Notes: a model not told the origin generated them from the sequence alone. 64,000 bases of DNA from Datnioides undecimradiatus (GCA_008933995.1 WARS01002854.1:1-64000); one strand, 5' to 3'. Positions 34,206-47,075 are shown, counted from the stretch's first letter. Program-made: numbers and translations.

Positions 34206-36961
34206 AACCAATCTGATTGGCTGCAACCTCAAAGCAGTTCTATTAACAAAATACCTCACAAAGATGCTGAGTACCTTGGTGTGTCTGCGTTGTGTTCAAA
34301 GACACTCCGACATGCGGGACACCAACTGCACGGCGACCTTCACTCTGTCCTCGGCGAACCATGTCACTGTGGTTTCAGTTGTTTTGTGTTTGTTCCTGTG
34401 ACAGTCGGCGCTCAAACCTCAGCCCGACCTTGAACAGACGATAGTTTAAAGAGCAGAACCTGCTGCAAACGGCGGTGACGCAGAAACACAAAGGAACGAG
34501 TCAGAGAACCATCGTGATCACAGTCAGCGCGGCTAATCAGACGCTAGCTCGGCTAAAATCAGAGCAGACGTCAATGATGCGTCACAAACATCACAGTTCT
34601 CCGGTGTGAGAGTTAGAGCGGAGAGCGGCGCAGCATATTTCTAATCCTGTATCACTCTGCTGGGTTTGATCGTGTGGAAACTGAGGTCATCTCACAGCGT
34701 TAGTTACCTGAGGGAACCTGACATTTAAATCGGCGCCCTCGTTATCGCTCGCCCTCGGTCTCACTCATCCTGATATCATTCACTTTGCCCCTCCACCTTG
34801 TTTCCCTCACTTCATCTCCACCCATCCGCTCATCTGAAACTCATTTTCCCCGTCCTCTTTTCCCGCCCATCAGTCACCAGTGAAGCCGCGGATGGACTCG
34901 TCTCCAGCCTGGTAACCCACTCTGCGCGCGGGAGGAAATGAAAATGGCGAGAAATGGCGACTATCAGGTGGAGCGAACACATAGCGCTGTTGTTTTTCAG
35001 ACACTCTCAGGTGAAGCAGGTGAAGCAGCTGCAGCCGCTGCCGACTCAATTTAAACCTGATGTCACGTCTGCGGCGGCCGGTAAAACATAAAACAGGCCT
35101 GTGGGACGAGACAACAGGTTCGTTAATTAATGTAATCAGTAAACGGCAACTACGTCCACACGCTCGCACCCAGGAGGGCTCGAGTGCGCACAGTCACTTC
35201 TCATTAATGTGCAAATGCAGGCAACAAATCGCTCCCTGCAGTCGACGGACTGTCTCAGCTAACTCGCAGGCAAACAGGTGGTCGCCATGACGACAGAGAC
35301 GGCTCTCTCAAAGCCGCAGGTGACACTGGAAACTGAAACTGATCACTTCCTGCTCCAGAAGCCTATAATCTGCCTTATAACAGGGAAATGGATCCAGCCA
35401 ATCAGGTTGTTGCGCTGATGAACAGCTGATGGCGTGGTGATTTTAACTGGAGCTTTGCATCACAAACAATAAACATAAACATAAACACAGACTGTATAAA
35501 GATGTAGGCGGAGCCAGCATGACGCCAACCAGAGCTTCCTGCAGAGCGGCTGTGAAGCTCGGTGTGTGGTGGAGCTGACGCCGCAGCTGCTTCCTGTGGT
35601 GTCAAACGAATCATCAAACGTCCCCGCGTCTTATCGCCGTCGCCTGATCAAAGACGAGCTCTTCTCCGTTTCAGCAGCAGCTCAACACCACACCGGCTGC
35701 ACTGGGACGACTGGTTTCACCAGGAAAACCAAAATGAATCTGTCGAAACACCGAATCACACGGAGGGATGTGACAATGGAAACGCCGGTTCACACGATGT
35801 CACTGCATTAATAAAGGAGGAAGCACTCGGCCAGACTTTCAAAATAAAGCTCCAAACACACGTTAGACACGTGGTTCAGGCTCAAACTGCAGCTCCTGGT
35901 GTGAAGGTGACCCCACGTTCATCCTTCACACACAGGTGTCCTTTTCACACCTGGGCGATCACGCTTTGCTCAGCTCAGTGTCTCTGTCTCCATCCCTCTC
36001 CCAGTCCATAAACGCAATGATTCAGAATTTTGAAGAATCAACCGTTTTTTTGTTTATTTGCTGTTTAACAATGATTCAATCATTTCTCTGCTCATTTCCC
36101 TCGTTACTGTTTCTATGTGAACAGCGTACCGTCCTGCTCAGTCTGCAGATTCACACACAATCAGTCAGTGGCCAGAGACGTTTACCAACATGAGTCACAT
36201 CAGCAGGAGACATTATTCCTTTAATAAGCTGCTCCCGAAGCTGCAAAATACACAGAAAATGATGGAGGGCAGGACCCTGAATGCACCGCAGAGTCCTGTT
36301 ATATAAAAGATATTGAAGAAGGTTTGAGGACATGATCAGAGCCAAACATGTCTCCTGGTGTCGGGGGGAAAGTCACCTGAACGCAGTGGCGAGGCGAGCT
36401 GCAGCTTTTACACTGAAGACGTTAAGATAAAAGTACGTTTCAACCAAATTATTCAAGCCTGAACTGAGTCGAAGTCTGTGTTTTGGCCTGATTTGGTGGC
36501 GAAATGGTCCAGTTTGAGATCTTTGTTGCATATAATCCCCAGAAACGGGCCCGGGCCCGGCTCTGAGCAGAGCAGCGAACAACATCCAGTCTCCAGCCAA
36601 CATTCAGACCCACAGCAGGAGGCAGAGGCTCAGACTGACAACTGGGAACAGAAAATGTCATTGAACGCACCACAGTGAGGTCATTAGGAGACGTTTCATC
36701 ATCAAACGAACGGCAGCTTGTGAAAAACAAAACGAAATCAGACGTGTGTGGAGCAACGAGTGCGGTTCCTGCAGAAACAGCCGCCTCTTCTCCACCTTCA
36801 CCCCAGAAAGGTGAAGTCCACCTGAAGCAATGTGCCGCCAACGGAGACATGTTCGCCGTGTCCTTTAATGTATTTAATGAAATAAGAATTAGGAGCTGCT
36901 GTATCCAGCCCCCGCCCACATTAGCCGTCAATCATGAGACCACGCCCCATTGCTGCCGTGA
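34206..36961. other. Noncoding stretch, no gene recognised
   Basis: At about 35487-35530, 'cacagactgtataaagatgt' followed by 'ccagcatgacgcc' resembles the reverse of the 'catcttTATAcagtct' end of a fish dispersed repeat (see 61160-61390). Frames of 100-200 codons (33819-34433, 36449-36931) lack any recognised domain. Confidence 0.45.
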
Positions 36962-37113
36962 GGGGGCGGGACTTATGAGCTGTGCTGCAGCCAGACACCA
37001 GGGGGCGGGGCTTATGAACTGTACTGCAGCCGGACACCAGGGGGCGGGGCTTATGAACTGTACTGCAGCCAGACACCAGGGGACGGGGCTTAGGAGCCGT
37101 ACTGCAGACACCA
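36962..37113 (+). repeat. 39-bp tandem repeat with CTCF-like cores
   Basis: Units lie at 36962-37000, 37001-37039, 37040-37078 and a 35-bp unit at 37079-37113 with 4 bp missing. Each reads gggggcggggcttatgaact then gtactgcagcc and ends gacacca. At every junction the word ACACCAGGGGGCGGG forms. It differs from the strong CTCF core CCACCAGGGGGCG at one base. The 39-bp period keeps frame, giving the 13-residue repeat in the 148-codon frame; I regard that as coincidental. Confidence 0.9.
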
Positions 37114-37170
37114 GGGGTTGATCCAGGTGTTTCACCATCGTGTCGGCCATCTTTGTACAGTGTTAATGCC
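37114..37170 (+). repeat. Tail of a fish dispersed repeat
   Basis: 'ccatcgtgtcggccatcttt' followed by 'gtacagtg' right after the 39-bp array resembles the 'catgtcgtccatctttatat' + 'acagtct' end that I recall following 'gcagccagccaccaggggg' in a common percomorph repeat. The tandem array was probably built from this element's internal part. Confidence 0.4.
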
Positions 37171-40100
37171 ACAAATAAATTAATTGTAATGGCTTAATTT
37201 AACCAGATATATTAAATTTATGACAAATCTGTGATGATCATCTCATTTTATGTCTCATCAGCCAACTTATTAATCATTTCTGCTGTTTTCGTGGTGAGAT
37301 TATATATTTATATCTATAATTTTATGAACACACGTCTCGTCATTGATGGTGTTGGCTGCTGCAGCTGTCGGGGTCAAACTGCCCTGCGGCATGATGGGAA
37401 TAAAACTGTGTAAACAGCCAGTGTATCGATGTCCCGGAGGCGCCGAGGGAGTAAACACAGTACGAGTATTTAAAGCTGTCACCATATGTGGACGTTACCT
37501 TGCGTCCTTCAGAGAACAGTGTGGGAGTGAATGTGAGCACTGTGTTTATTATTCACTGACAGTGGCTCAGTGTGAAAGGATGTGATCAAACACTGATTTA
37601 CATTATTTTATAACTGTTCAGGTCACTTTTCAGGTTTAACGTGTAGAAACGGATAAATGAATTATTTCAGATGAGTAACTTCAAATAAACCTCGTCATCG
37701 ATTCCTTTTTATATAAATATTAATACAAACTGAGCGGCTTCGGGGCGTCGACACATTGATCACCGAGCTATCGATCAGCTTGTTCCTGCAGCCGTGATGA
37801 AATCAGCTGGTGCTGTGTTGAAAGAGCAGAGTTCATCTGTGAAGTGAACTTTCAGACTTTTAGATCTTTTTATCTTGTTTCAGGAGTCACTTTAGGACCA
37901 GATCCTGAAAACTTAGACTCGGAGTAAAGACCTGATGGCGGTGCATCAGTGTGACGCTCTCAGACTGCTGTGATGTCACTTTATGAAGCTGCTGTCAGTC
38001 GTTTCGTGTTGAAGTCAGGTGACATCGTATAAAGAGCATGAAAAGTGCATGAATGGAGGACGACGGGGAGGATGCATCAGAGTTTATGTTTAGTTAATAA
38101 GGGTTTTTAATGCTAAGACAGCAAAACAGGAAGCAGATCGAAGGTGAAACACTAAACAGGAAGAGGAAATAGAGGAGAGTATCAAAATAAAACAGGAGGG
38201 AACACCGAACCGAGGGAAACTCGAGTAAACGTGACATAACAACTACGAACGCCGCCTGACTTTGTCTTTTCCTGCTTGTCCTGAAATGTGAAATGTTCCC
38301 CAGGAGCTTTTATTTTGAAAGTCTGACTGAACGTTACATATTTATTGTAACTGGTCTGATTGTGGAGCCGTGCACGAGTGAAACTGATGCTCGGAGATGT
38401 AAAGTGTCACAGTTTGCAGCTCAGAGACGTTAAACAAGCTGTTGGACGCGTTAACGACCGACGTGGGTTTAATTTTAATCTGCACACTAAATTAAATTTC
38501 AGTTTGCAGGTTTGTCGTCGCTGCCTGAGAAGCAACAGCAGCTCCCGGCTGAACCGTTTCACACACTCGGCTGCTTTAATTCCTTTTCCTCTCTTCTCTT
38601 TCGACCTTGAGCTCCTCCGAGCGCAGGAACAACATCGGAGCCGAGGTCTTTTGTCATGTTGCGACCGCAGCCGTCATCCCATCAGCCCTCTGCAGGAAGC
38701 CTGGACACGGATCCGTGACGCAGGCTCACGCCGTGATTAAGACGAGTGTCGGTGAAGTGGAAGGATGTAGTGTGATATGGATTGTCCTCTGCCTCCAGGA
38801 CGCCGCTCGTGTTGTTTGCTGTGCATTTGCAGGAAGACTGCAGCAGTGATGCAGCGCAGGTGAACGGCCCCAGATCGTCTGCAGTCACAGGATTACTAAG
38901 AAAACCTCCAACAGCTGCATTTAAAACAAATGACTGAAATCAGGAGGCCACACCCTCTTTTTACCAGGTACTGAAGCTGAAACTGCTGTTTGTTAAAGCA
39001 CAGTCAATAATTTGTGCTGCACTTAAACCTGAGATTAAAATGACTCTGCAGAGCTTACAGAGTCAGAGAAACTCTGACATGTGCTGCAGAGCCCAGAGTC
39101 TGTGCTGCAGCTCATCCAGTCCTGGAAAAGTCCTTGAAAATGTGACATTTGACCGAAATATGGCAGAAAAGAAAAACAGTGAGCTGAATCACAATCAGGG
39201 CGCCGAGACACATATTCCACTTCTGCTCAGGCTCAGAGTGAAAGCAGGTTTGTGTTTGCATCACAAAGAGAGAGACAGACCCAGGTTCTGCATCAGAAGT
39301 ACATTTTGAGCCAAACATGGCAAACGGAGGTTAAAGCTCTGGGTCTGGAACAAACAGCAACACCTTCGCTGACGCCTGCTGAGGGTGCAGCTGAGGGTGC
39401 TGATGCACCTTTTTACATCACAGTAAATTCATATTAAATATAATTACTGTATGTAAATAAAACAGGAAATGACACAACAATCATGTAGATCTTTTCCTGA
39501 AGCAACCGTGACAGCTCCTGCACGTCCAGAACTCAGAGGTGTGGCCTGTCAGAGCTCGTTGACGCTTCAGTTGAGAGTCTGACGCGTGTTTCTCGTCTGA
39601 TTTGCCTGCAGAGCTCTGGGTTTTGGGCGTATTTGACTTGTTTGGAGTGAGACTGTGTTGCTTGTGTCCAACAACAGCTGCTCCCTTCTTGGATTCCCAC
39701 TTTAAAACATGGAGGTTAAAGCCTTTTTCACGCAGAGAAAAAGGCTTGAAATCTGTTGCTGGTTTGAGGAGAGTTCATCCAGCCGACGCGAGGCTGTAAC
39801 GGCAGAGCCACAGGTGGCTGCAGCAGCAGCAGAGAGGGAAACACATCAGCGTTTCATTGATGCAAAGTGACTCGTGTGGCACGGCGGGGGGCGTGCGGTG
39901 GCATTGTGCTCGGAGCGGCGTTCAGAGATGGAGTTGATCACGGCGCTCTCAGCTGAGCTCCTGAAGGTGCCGAGCGGCTGAAAAACAACGTAACGGCTCA
40001 TTAAAGTGTGAACCGGGGTCGTCTTCATTGTGTCTGCAGGACGACTGAACAAAACAACCAATTAGAGGGTTTGTCAAAACTCGGCGAGTCCTCACTCCTG

Positions 40101-41563
40101 TGTCCACCATTTTAATTATCCTCGCTGTGGTTTTTGAGTGGCGGCAGCTCCTTTAACACCAGCTCCAATGAGCCTGCCGCCTGGCCTTGAGATGCAAAGC
40201 CGGACTGAGCGGTAACAGGAAGCGTGCTCCTGCGTGACCTCAGCTCGTACGGGTCGTTAGCGGCGCCCGGCATGGACTCCCATTTAAAGAATGGATTCCT
40301 CACGCTCAGGACTCTGATTCATCGATCTTCACATCACACGGATGAGCCGGTCTCGACTGCTGAAGGCCGTCATGCTCTCGTCCTGCATTGATTGGGCGCA
40401 GCCGGTGTTATACGATTACAAGGCTCCGGCTCTTGAAGGTGAGCGCCATAAAACGGGCAGTAATTCGCCGTAACCACCGAGCTCCAACAGCACAAACATT
40501 CAGCAGGGGCTGCTGATGAAACCGTGAGACAGACGCGGAGCGAGAGCGACTAACGGAGGCCGACACATCTGGTTTGTAGATGTCACTGAACCCTGGACTT
40601 CAGGATTTGTCTTCAAATGAAAAGTGGCAGCACTTTACTGCGGCTCCTTCCTTTCAGTTGCAGGAGACAGTCTGCAGTGAAAACCAGCTCCAAGGCCGAG
40701 AGACGGACAGTCGGCTTCAGCGTCCATTACAGGAGAGCAACTTACTGTCAGCTGGAGGGAGAAACACCAGCGCAGCTGCCGTTACAGCAAACAAACCGTG
40801 AGAGCTCAGCCTCGTCCGGCAGCTTCGTCTCACTCTGTGTGACATGAGGGAACAGAAGCTGCAGAGCCAGATGAGACTCTGCTCAGTTTGTTTGTTTGTT
40901 AATTTGCTTTAATTGAAATCTGCACTGTGAATGAGGCTTCCTCTGCTTCCTCGTTAGCGACCCATGCTAACCAGCTCTGACACTGTAAGGCTGCAACAAA
41001 TCAACAAACTACATCAGGAGACGTCTTAATGTTTGACTGGTTATCAGACAGTGCTACATACTAGCTGCTAACCCTGCAGCTACCCTGTTAGCTCGTCATA
41101 TTAAATAGTGGCTCATGCTAACTCCCCCAGGTCAGTGGCTCATTTACCAGCTAACTGCTAATGCTGCTCATGGAGATGGGGAACAGTGCTAATATGCTCA
41201 CACAGCTGCTAATCTGAAGATTTATTATTTATTACTGTATGTTTACAGTTATTGGGATGTTAGGATGCTAATTAGATATTTGTTTATTTTTAATTTGTGT
41301 TGGTTAGAGGATGAGATTAGAGATTTATACAGTTATTTCTGTATTTACATCTCACCCATATTTCACTTTATATTACTCTCACAACACTGTTAGCTGTGCA
41401 GTGTTAGCTTTTGGTGTAGCCACTAAGCTAACTGACGTGCTAACAACAGGCTGAGATTAGGATTTAAAACTTTGCATTAGAGGTTAAAACTGGTTTTAAT
41501 GGCGATAAAAGGCCAAAAGAGTCAAAACCAGAGCTGAAGAAATATTAATTAAGCTTCAATCAT
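37171..41563. other. Noncoding stretch, no gene recognised
   Basis: At about 38090-38240 there is an 'aacaggaa'-rich segment (acaggaagcag, aacaggaagagg, aaacaggaggg) that may be a second fragment of the repeat at 30066. A ttagc/gctaac-rich patch lies at about 40955-41460. No coding signal is recognised. Confidence 0.5.
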
Positions 41564-41657
41564 GTTTTATTGATTAGTGTTTTACTGATTAGCGTTTTAT
41601 TGATTAGTGTTTTACTGATTAGTGTTTCATTGATTAGTGTTTCATTGATTAGTGTTT
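41564..41657 (+). repeat. 15-bp tandem array (GTTTTATTGATTAGT)
   Basis: Six units start at 41564 and every 15 bp after, with C/T changes at two positions (gttttactgattagt, gtttcattgattagt), then a partial seventh. The last two full units are identical, so growth was probably from that end. Confidence 0.95.
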
Positions 41658-41859
41658 AAAGGTCAGACTTTTTTCTTCTGTAACTTCTAACCAGCAATTC
41701 GTTCAGTTCCCGTTTAAATGACACTGCAGTGTTTGTTCCAGCTGATCCAGGATCAGCCGTCATCCCTCTTGGAACAATAACATCGCTCTTCAGCCATCGA
41801 GCCTCTTTCCGTCTCGCCATGACCTTGCGGAGGCGAACGCCAGCCCGTGCCCGTCCTCG

Positions 41860-42187
41860 CCACCTTTAAATATTTATGATCATGCAGAGCGGCGGCTGCC
41901 TGTCGCCTTAAATCCTTAAGGCGGAGCCTATGAATCTGATTTTCAGCGGCTCCGCGCGCACCATATACTTTTTCATTAAGTCGAGATGGCGTGGAGGCGG
42001 ACGGGGTCGGCTGAGGTCGGGTGAGGGGGCCAAGGGAGAGGGCGCCACGTCAGGATTAATTCATAATATGTGGGACAGCTATGCAGAGCTCACCCTCGGG
42101 CGGCGCCGACGTGTACAGTCACCTGTGCGAGATACATCAGCAGTCAGGAGAGGATGGATCGCTGTAATTTAAATATTGTCAGTCATG
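41860..42187. other. Unique GC-mixed segment, possible conserved noncoding element
   Basis: The segment mixes AT-rich homeodomain-like words (taaatatttatgatcatgc, cattaag, attaattcataatatg) with GC-rich DNA and has no repeat character. The inverted words ccttaaatccttaagg sit at about 41906. Two short frames cross it without recognised domains. Whether it is conserved needs an alignment. Confidence 0.25.
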
Positions 42188-42214
42188 GCCGCCACCGCCG
42201 CTGCCGCCGCCGCC
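42188..42214. repeat. (GCC)n-rich tract
   Basis: gccgccaccgccgctgccgc and further gcc units. Confidence 0.85.
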
Positions 42215-42532
42215 ATCCTCTTCTTTTGTTCCCGCCCTGCTGTACCGTACACTCAGTTACCTTCTCCCCATTTCTCTCTGAGGGTAATTGTCTTTACTCA
42301 GGAAGCGACACACAATTAGTTTTGGGATGATGAGCTGCTGTGAGCTCGCTGTGACCCCTGACGATATCTAATCAATTTGGAGATTTTTTCTTTAATTAAT
42401 TAAAAGGAGATCAAAGAGTCGAGATAAAAGCTTCCGCCGCTCTGCCGCAGAACGACTCCAGCAGCGCTTTCTAAATGAAGATGAAACATGCGCACACACA
42501 CTTTCATATAGACTCTGTTATCATAAGCCCAT

Positions 42533-42538
<6 letters not shown>

Positions 42539-42610
<72 letters not shown>
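42539..42610. repeat. (AC)36 microsatellite, longest pure CA array
   Basis: Thirty-six uninterrupted AC units (72 bp). The His-Thr frames on plus and the Val-Cys frame on minus are artefacts. Confidence 0.97.
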
Positions 42611-42611
<1 letters not shown>

Positions 42612-42746
42612 AGGCCTGCTGCTCTCCAAACATGCAGCCTTATGTTTATTTATAACATGCCAATATGGAGCACTTCAAAGAGCTGTCCAGAAGAGCCCCC
42701 CTCCCCGAGGAGTTCCTCCAGTGTCTGTAAATAAGATCCAGGAGGA

Positions 42747-42799
42747 ACCGGCGGCGGCGGGCGAGCCGAGGCTCCGCGCCGGCCCCGCGCCGGCCCCGC
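42747..42799. repeat. GC-rich short repeats
   Basis: ggcggcggcgggcg is followed by two 11-bp copies of gcgccggcccc. This is among the most GC-rich spots in the window; it is too short to call a CpG island. Confidence 0.7.
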
Positions 42800-43568
42800 T
42801 CCTTCAGCCTTGAAGTGAGGACGAGGAGCCCGTCACCGCAGCACTTCTCTTTGTTGTTAACGCTGCTCGTGATGCAACCGTGATGACAGCTGCGTCTGGA
42901 GCTCTCAGGATTCAGCCGTGGGGAGCGAAGCTGCACCGGCGCCGACCCACAAAACAACAACAATCACACAGAAACCGTAAGAAAGAGGAAGCTGCTCCGT
43001 TTGTGTCTCAACCACAGGAGCGGTTCAGGTTTGGAGCTGCAGGTGAACCTGATCTACCTGCTGCTCATGAGGCCAGGAGCGTGTTCACAGCTGAGGATCT
43101 GATCACCCTCTGCAAAGACCTGCAACAGGACCGACAGGACCCGCTGAGGCCTGATGGGACTCTAACGTGCTCCAGCCGAGGAGAAGCCGTGCCTCGTCCC
43201 TCTCTGAGAGTTTAAACGTCGGTTTCTGGCTGAAACAAACACCTGTCGGGTCAGATCAAACCTGTGGTGAGCAAACTGTGGCCTGCAGACCCCAGTCTGG
43301 TCCCTGCTCAGGGTATTTGATGGTGGCGCTGACACACTTCCTGTTTGTCAACAAACACTGATCAGGACTGCAGTCTGCAGGATTATGATGTTTGTTTGTC
43401 CTGTTGATCAGTTTCTGTGCAGCTGCAGTGGGATGATGGCGGATCAGTCCATCAAGCTGGATTCACTGGCTGGTTTCAGATGCTGCTGCTACTGAAGCTG
43501 GAGGTCTCAGACCAGGTCCCCCGCTGACCTCCAACACTTCAGAGGTCCGAGCAGCACAGATGGAGGCA
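42800..43568. other. Noncoding stretch, no gene recognised
   Basis: Overlapping frames on both strands (111 codons at 42880, 105 on minus at 42646) show no recognised domain. Confidence 0.45.
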
Positions 43569-43620
43569 CAGCGTTTCCTGCAGGCGCAGCGTTTCCTGCA
43601 GGCGCAGCGTTTCCTGCAGC
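43569..43620 (+). repeat. 18-bp tandem repeat, three copies
   Basis: cagcgtttcctgcaggcg starts at 43569, 43587 and 43605. The third copy ends cagc. The period is a multiple of three, so the minus frame reads AAPAGN repeats; no other support for a protein. Confidence 0.93.
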
Positions 43621-45276
43621 AGACATGTTGCATTTCAGTCTGTTGCAGAAATCAACAGCGAGCAGCAGCAGCAGGTCGGCGCTGGAGGCTCTAAACGTCT
43701 GACAGCGCGGTGAGAAGAGACATTTATAGCACGAGCTGCCCGCTGGGAATCCAGACGCCACATCAGCTCCTCGCCACAACTGCGCCTTCCACATGATCAC
43801 AACACTTCCTCGCCGCTGCTGCTAAAAAGCCAGAGAGCAGCAGCTGCTGCTGCAAACGACAAACTAAAACGGTGTGTGCATTCATGCTCCTCGCTGCCGC
43901 CGTCAGCCTGTACAGGGGGAGGATGGTGTTTCTGTGGCGAAGCAAGAACAAACAGCCACCGAGTGATTCGCTCGCAGCCGGCTGCATTTGCATTACGGCC
44001 TCTGCACACGCCACTATCAGCATGAATCAGATCCCCCGACCGAGAGCGCCGCTGAAAATAAGCTCAGGTGAGCGGCTCAGACACAGCAGCAGGTTGTGTT
44101 GATTCGTCCCGACACACTCAAATAATTTACATCTACCGGTTTTTACTACAAGACGGCGTGATGGCACAGCCCAGCGCAGCCCAGCGCAGCGAGAGGAGGA
44201 GCCTGCAGCTTCTCGCTCCACAGACCTGCAGGTTGACCAAACGTGTGGAACCACAGGAAGACTTTTATTGTGAAACAGCCACAGGAAACACAGATGCTCA
44301 GGTCACAGCGAGCTGATGGATGAAGAGCCGCACACTGAAGTCTGAACTCAACCGACCTGCAGCTGTTTACCACGTTACAGGTCACCTGACTTCACCTGTT
44401 TGTGAAGTGTTTCTCTGTCAGCCTCGTTTTGTCTAACCTGCTGACGGCGGCGCTCTGCTCCCTCCCACCTGACACCACAGCACCACAGTTTCACCGACGT
44501 GACAGATTTGACTTGTTCAGTTCAGCAGCTTTTGGTTTACTGGGTGTTTGTTGGTCACCAGTCTGAGCTTCAGCTCTTCACTGCAGACGCCTGCTCATGC
44601 TCAGGTCTACACACAGTGAAGTCCACCTTAAACGAAGCCTGAATGAGTCAAATCCAGATTAAAGTCTGAATCTGTTTCTGCTGCATTTCCAGTTTTTATC
44701 CTCACATCTCAAATGAAAACGACTCGAGGAGCTGCAGCAGAGTTTTTGCAGGAAACAGGATTAATTTGAGATTCTGCTGCAAAGTTCCAACGGACAACGA
44801 ACGCCTCAGGATGAATCTCAGAGGAAACGTTTGCATCGTGTCTGTGAATCCGGTGTGAACATGGCAGCGGCGCCGGTGGAGACGCAGAGCGCCGTGAACA
44901 TCATTAACCTCGTTCCTGCTGCAAACAAATCAGCTTTTCAGGTTTTCAGCGAACTCTGAATGGAGCTGGAAGTCTGCGCTGGATCCCGTTAAAGTCAAAA
45001 TACAATATATGAAATATTTATAGTCATTTCAGTCGCATGACCTCATTCTGTCAACAACCCAAAAAGAGTTTGCACCCAGCTGAGAAACACTTCCACAGGC
45101 TCAAACTGTGAAGTTTGCATCAGGCAGCGGAGGGACGCCCCCCCCCCAGCCGAGCCTGACGTGTGTGAATATGAATCTAACGTTAAAGAGGAACGTTACG
45201 ATTCCTATAATCACTTTACAGCTGCACTGTCCTCCGACAAGATGGACGCAGGGACTTAAAACGCAGATCAAACATG

Positions 45277-45300
45277 CAGGCGCAGGCGCAGGCGCAGGCT
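45277..45300 (+). repeat. (CAGGCG)4 hexamer repeat
   Basis: Three caggcg and a final caggct. Confidence 0.93.
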
Positions 45301-45479
45301 CAACACGCTGCCTCCGACAGAGGAAAGGGAAGTTGGAGCTCGGAGGGTCCGCTCACTCTCTGGCGAAGGGAAAAGTTTTAATTCCCACTTCCTGCCATGA
45401 CCGAAAATCATGAGCCTGCGCCTGAAAACCATCAGTCAGCCCACAGAATATGGAGGACCAAACCTGACGAATCAATGAA

Positions 45480-46130
45480 TAAATGAATTTTAATCAATGA
45501 GAAAAAAATTATTTTATTTCAAAAATGTCAAATATTTATGAGTTGAAGCCAAACGTGTCCGCGGAGGGAGAACCTGAGACGAGTCTGAAGCATCCGGGAA
45601 CATCATTTTATACCTTTTTTTATTCATTACAGATCCTGAAAATATGAATATTTTCTGCTCCAAGTTATGATTTAAAATTTCAGTTTTTATTCTATTTTAT
45701 GTTTTTGAAAGACAGACTCAGCAGTTTCTGCAGGAACTTTATGGAGAATTTTAGTTTTTAAATACAGAAAAAAGTAAAAAAAGAGCAGCAGAAAAACTCA
45801 AATCAAACAATGATTCAGAATAATTCATTGAAAACAGTAAAATTTAAATTAAACTGTAGAGCAGTAAAATAAAAATCCATCTGAACCATTTTAAATTAAA
45901 AAATGTGAAAAATAGTTCAAATAATATTATAGTTTTATTTCATTAATGTCTCATCAATCAGGCTTTTCCATATTTAAATAGAAGTGATGAATTGATTTTG
46001 ACGTTAATTAAACTTGTTTATTTCAAATAGTATAAAATAATTATTATTCTGTAAATGAATCAGTTGTGTTTTGCACTAATTGATGATTGTTAATCCACAA
46101 CTTTACTAACGATGAAGTGTGAAATTAGCA
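45480..46130. other. AT-rich block without open frames
   Basis: A and T dominate for about 650 bp, and no open frame of 60 codons or more lies inside it. Words such as aaataat, atttaaatt and ttaattaa recur. I see no transposon ends. A matrix-attachment role is possible but unsupported. Confidence 0.6.
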
Positions 46131-46303
46131 GCAGGTGACTCGTTAAGGTGCCTTCGTTCACGCGCTCGCATTAATTACTGCGAACGAACCGAGGAGCGGT
46201 TCAATCCGCGCGTAGACGGAAACAACTCCAGCGTTGACCTTCCTGACCCCCGGCCGATAAACATCAAACCAATGACTGAGGCTTAATGAGGTGACTCAGC
46301 GCA

Positions 46304-46396
46304 ACACACACACACACACACACACCTGCTGAAGTGACTGAAAAGCACCTCTGCTCAATAGCCTCTTAGTCACTTCATATTGTGTGTGTGTGTGTG
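46304..46396. repeat. (AC)n and (GT)n facing each other
   Basis: (AC)11 at 46304-46325 and (GT)8 at 46381-46396 are separated by 55 bp. The arms are complementary and could fold into a hairpin. Confidence 0.85.
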
Positions 46397-46680
46397 GCTC
46401 AGGCAGGATGCTGACAGATAATCAATGTGGTGTGATTGGCTCGTGACCCAGCGGCTGCTGGCTCGTTGTCGTGACGACCCGGTTTAAAAAGGCTTGCTGG
46501 CCAGAAAATTGGTTTGAGGCTGAAGATGCTTTTGTTTGCAGCGTGTGTATGCGTGTTTGCAGCGTGTGTGTGTGTTGAGCAGCACGCAGCGAGGTGTTAC
46601 AGCCACCAGTGCGACGTCTGAAATGAAGGTTTGTGGCGACGTGTCGACGGACGCGCTGAGCTCCGTGTGTTTCTACACCT

Positions 46681-46698
46681 GTGTTAGCATGCTAACAC
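46681..46698. repeat. 18-bp perfect palindrome GTGTTAGCATGCTAACAC
   Basis: Both halves are exact reverse complements. The same core occurs twice in 22561-22755, so this is probably a small fragment of that repeat. Confidence 0.85.
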
Positions 46699-46787
46699 GC
46701 TAACATTCATGAATCAGCACTAGTCACGAAGCAGAGCCGGGGCTCTGATGGGAAACTTTGGTTCAGCAGGTGTCAGCCTTCATGACT

Positions 46788-46813
46788 CTGTGTGTGTGTG
46801 TGTGGGGGGGGGG
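46788..46813. repeat. (GT)n followed by G10
   Basis: About eight TG units lead into ten G residues. Confidence 0.9.
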
Positions 46814-47075
46814 ATACGTGTGTATTTAGTGCGTGGGAGGAAAGAGTCTGCGCCTCTGTCTTCACTGCCCCCCCTCCCGACACACCGATGGCGGCTCTTC
46901 GGGGAGCATCCGAGTTGGACGAGCTGATTAAGTCGTGTTTTTCTTGACCAATGGAGTGCAGCGGCAGACAATTAGGCCGCCGTGCTGCTCGCCGCGGTTG
47001 TTATGTCTCAGGCGCAGAGTGACCTCCGGGAAAGACTTGTGGATGGAGGTGGGGGAGGACGAGGGGAAGATGGGT

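Noticed and set aside
36675..37121. 148-codon frame with 13-residue repeats as a repeat protein
   Set aside because: The repeat comes from a 39-bp DNA tandem linked to a dispersed noncoding repeat. The frame before it has no domain and the minus strand is also open.
42747..42799. CpG island promoter
   Set aside because: The GC-rich patch is only about 50 bp and is made of short duplications.
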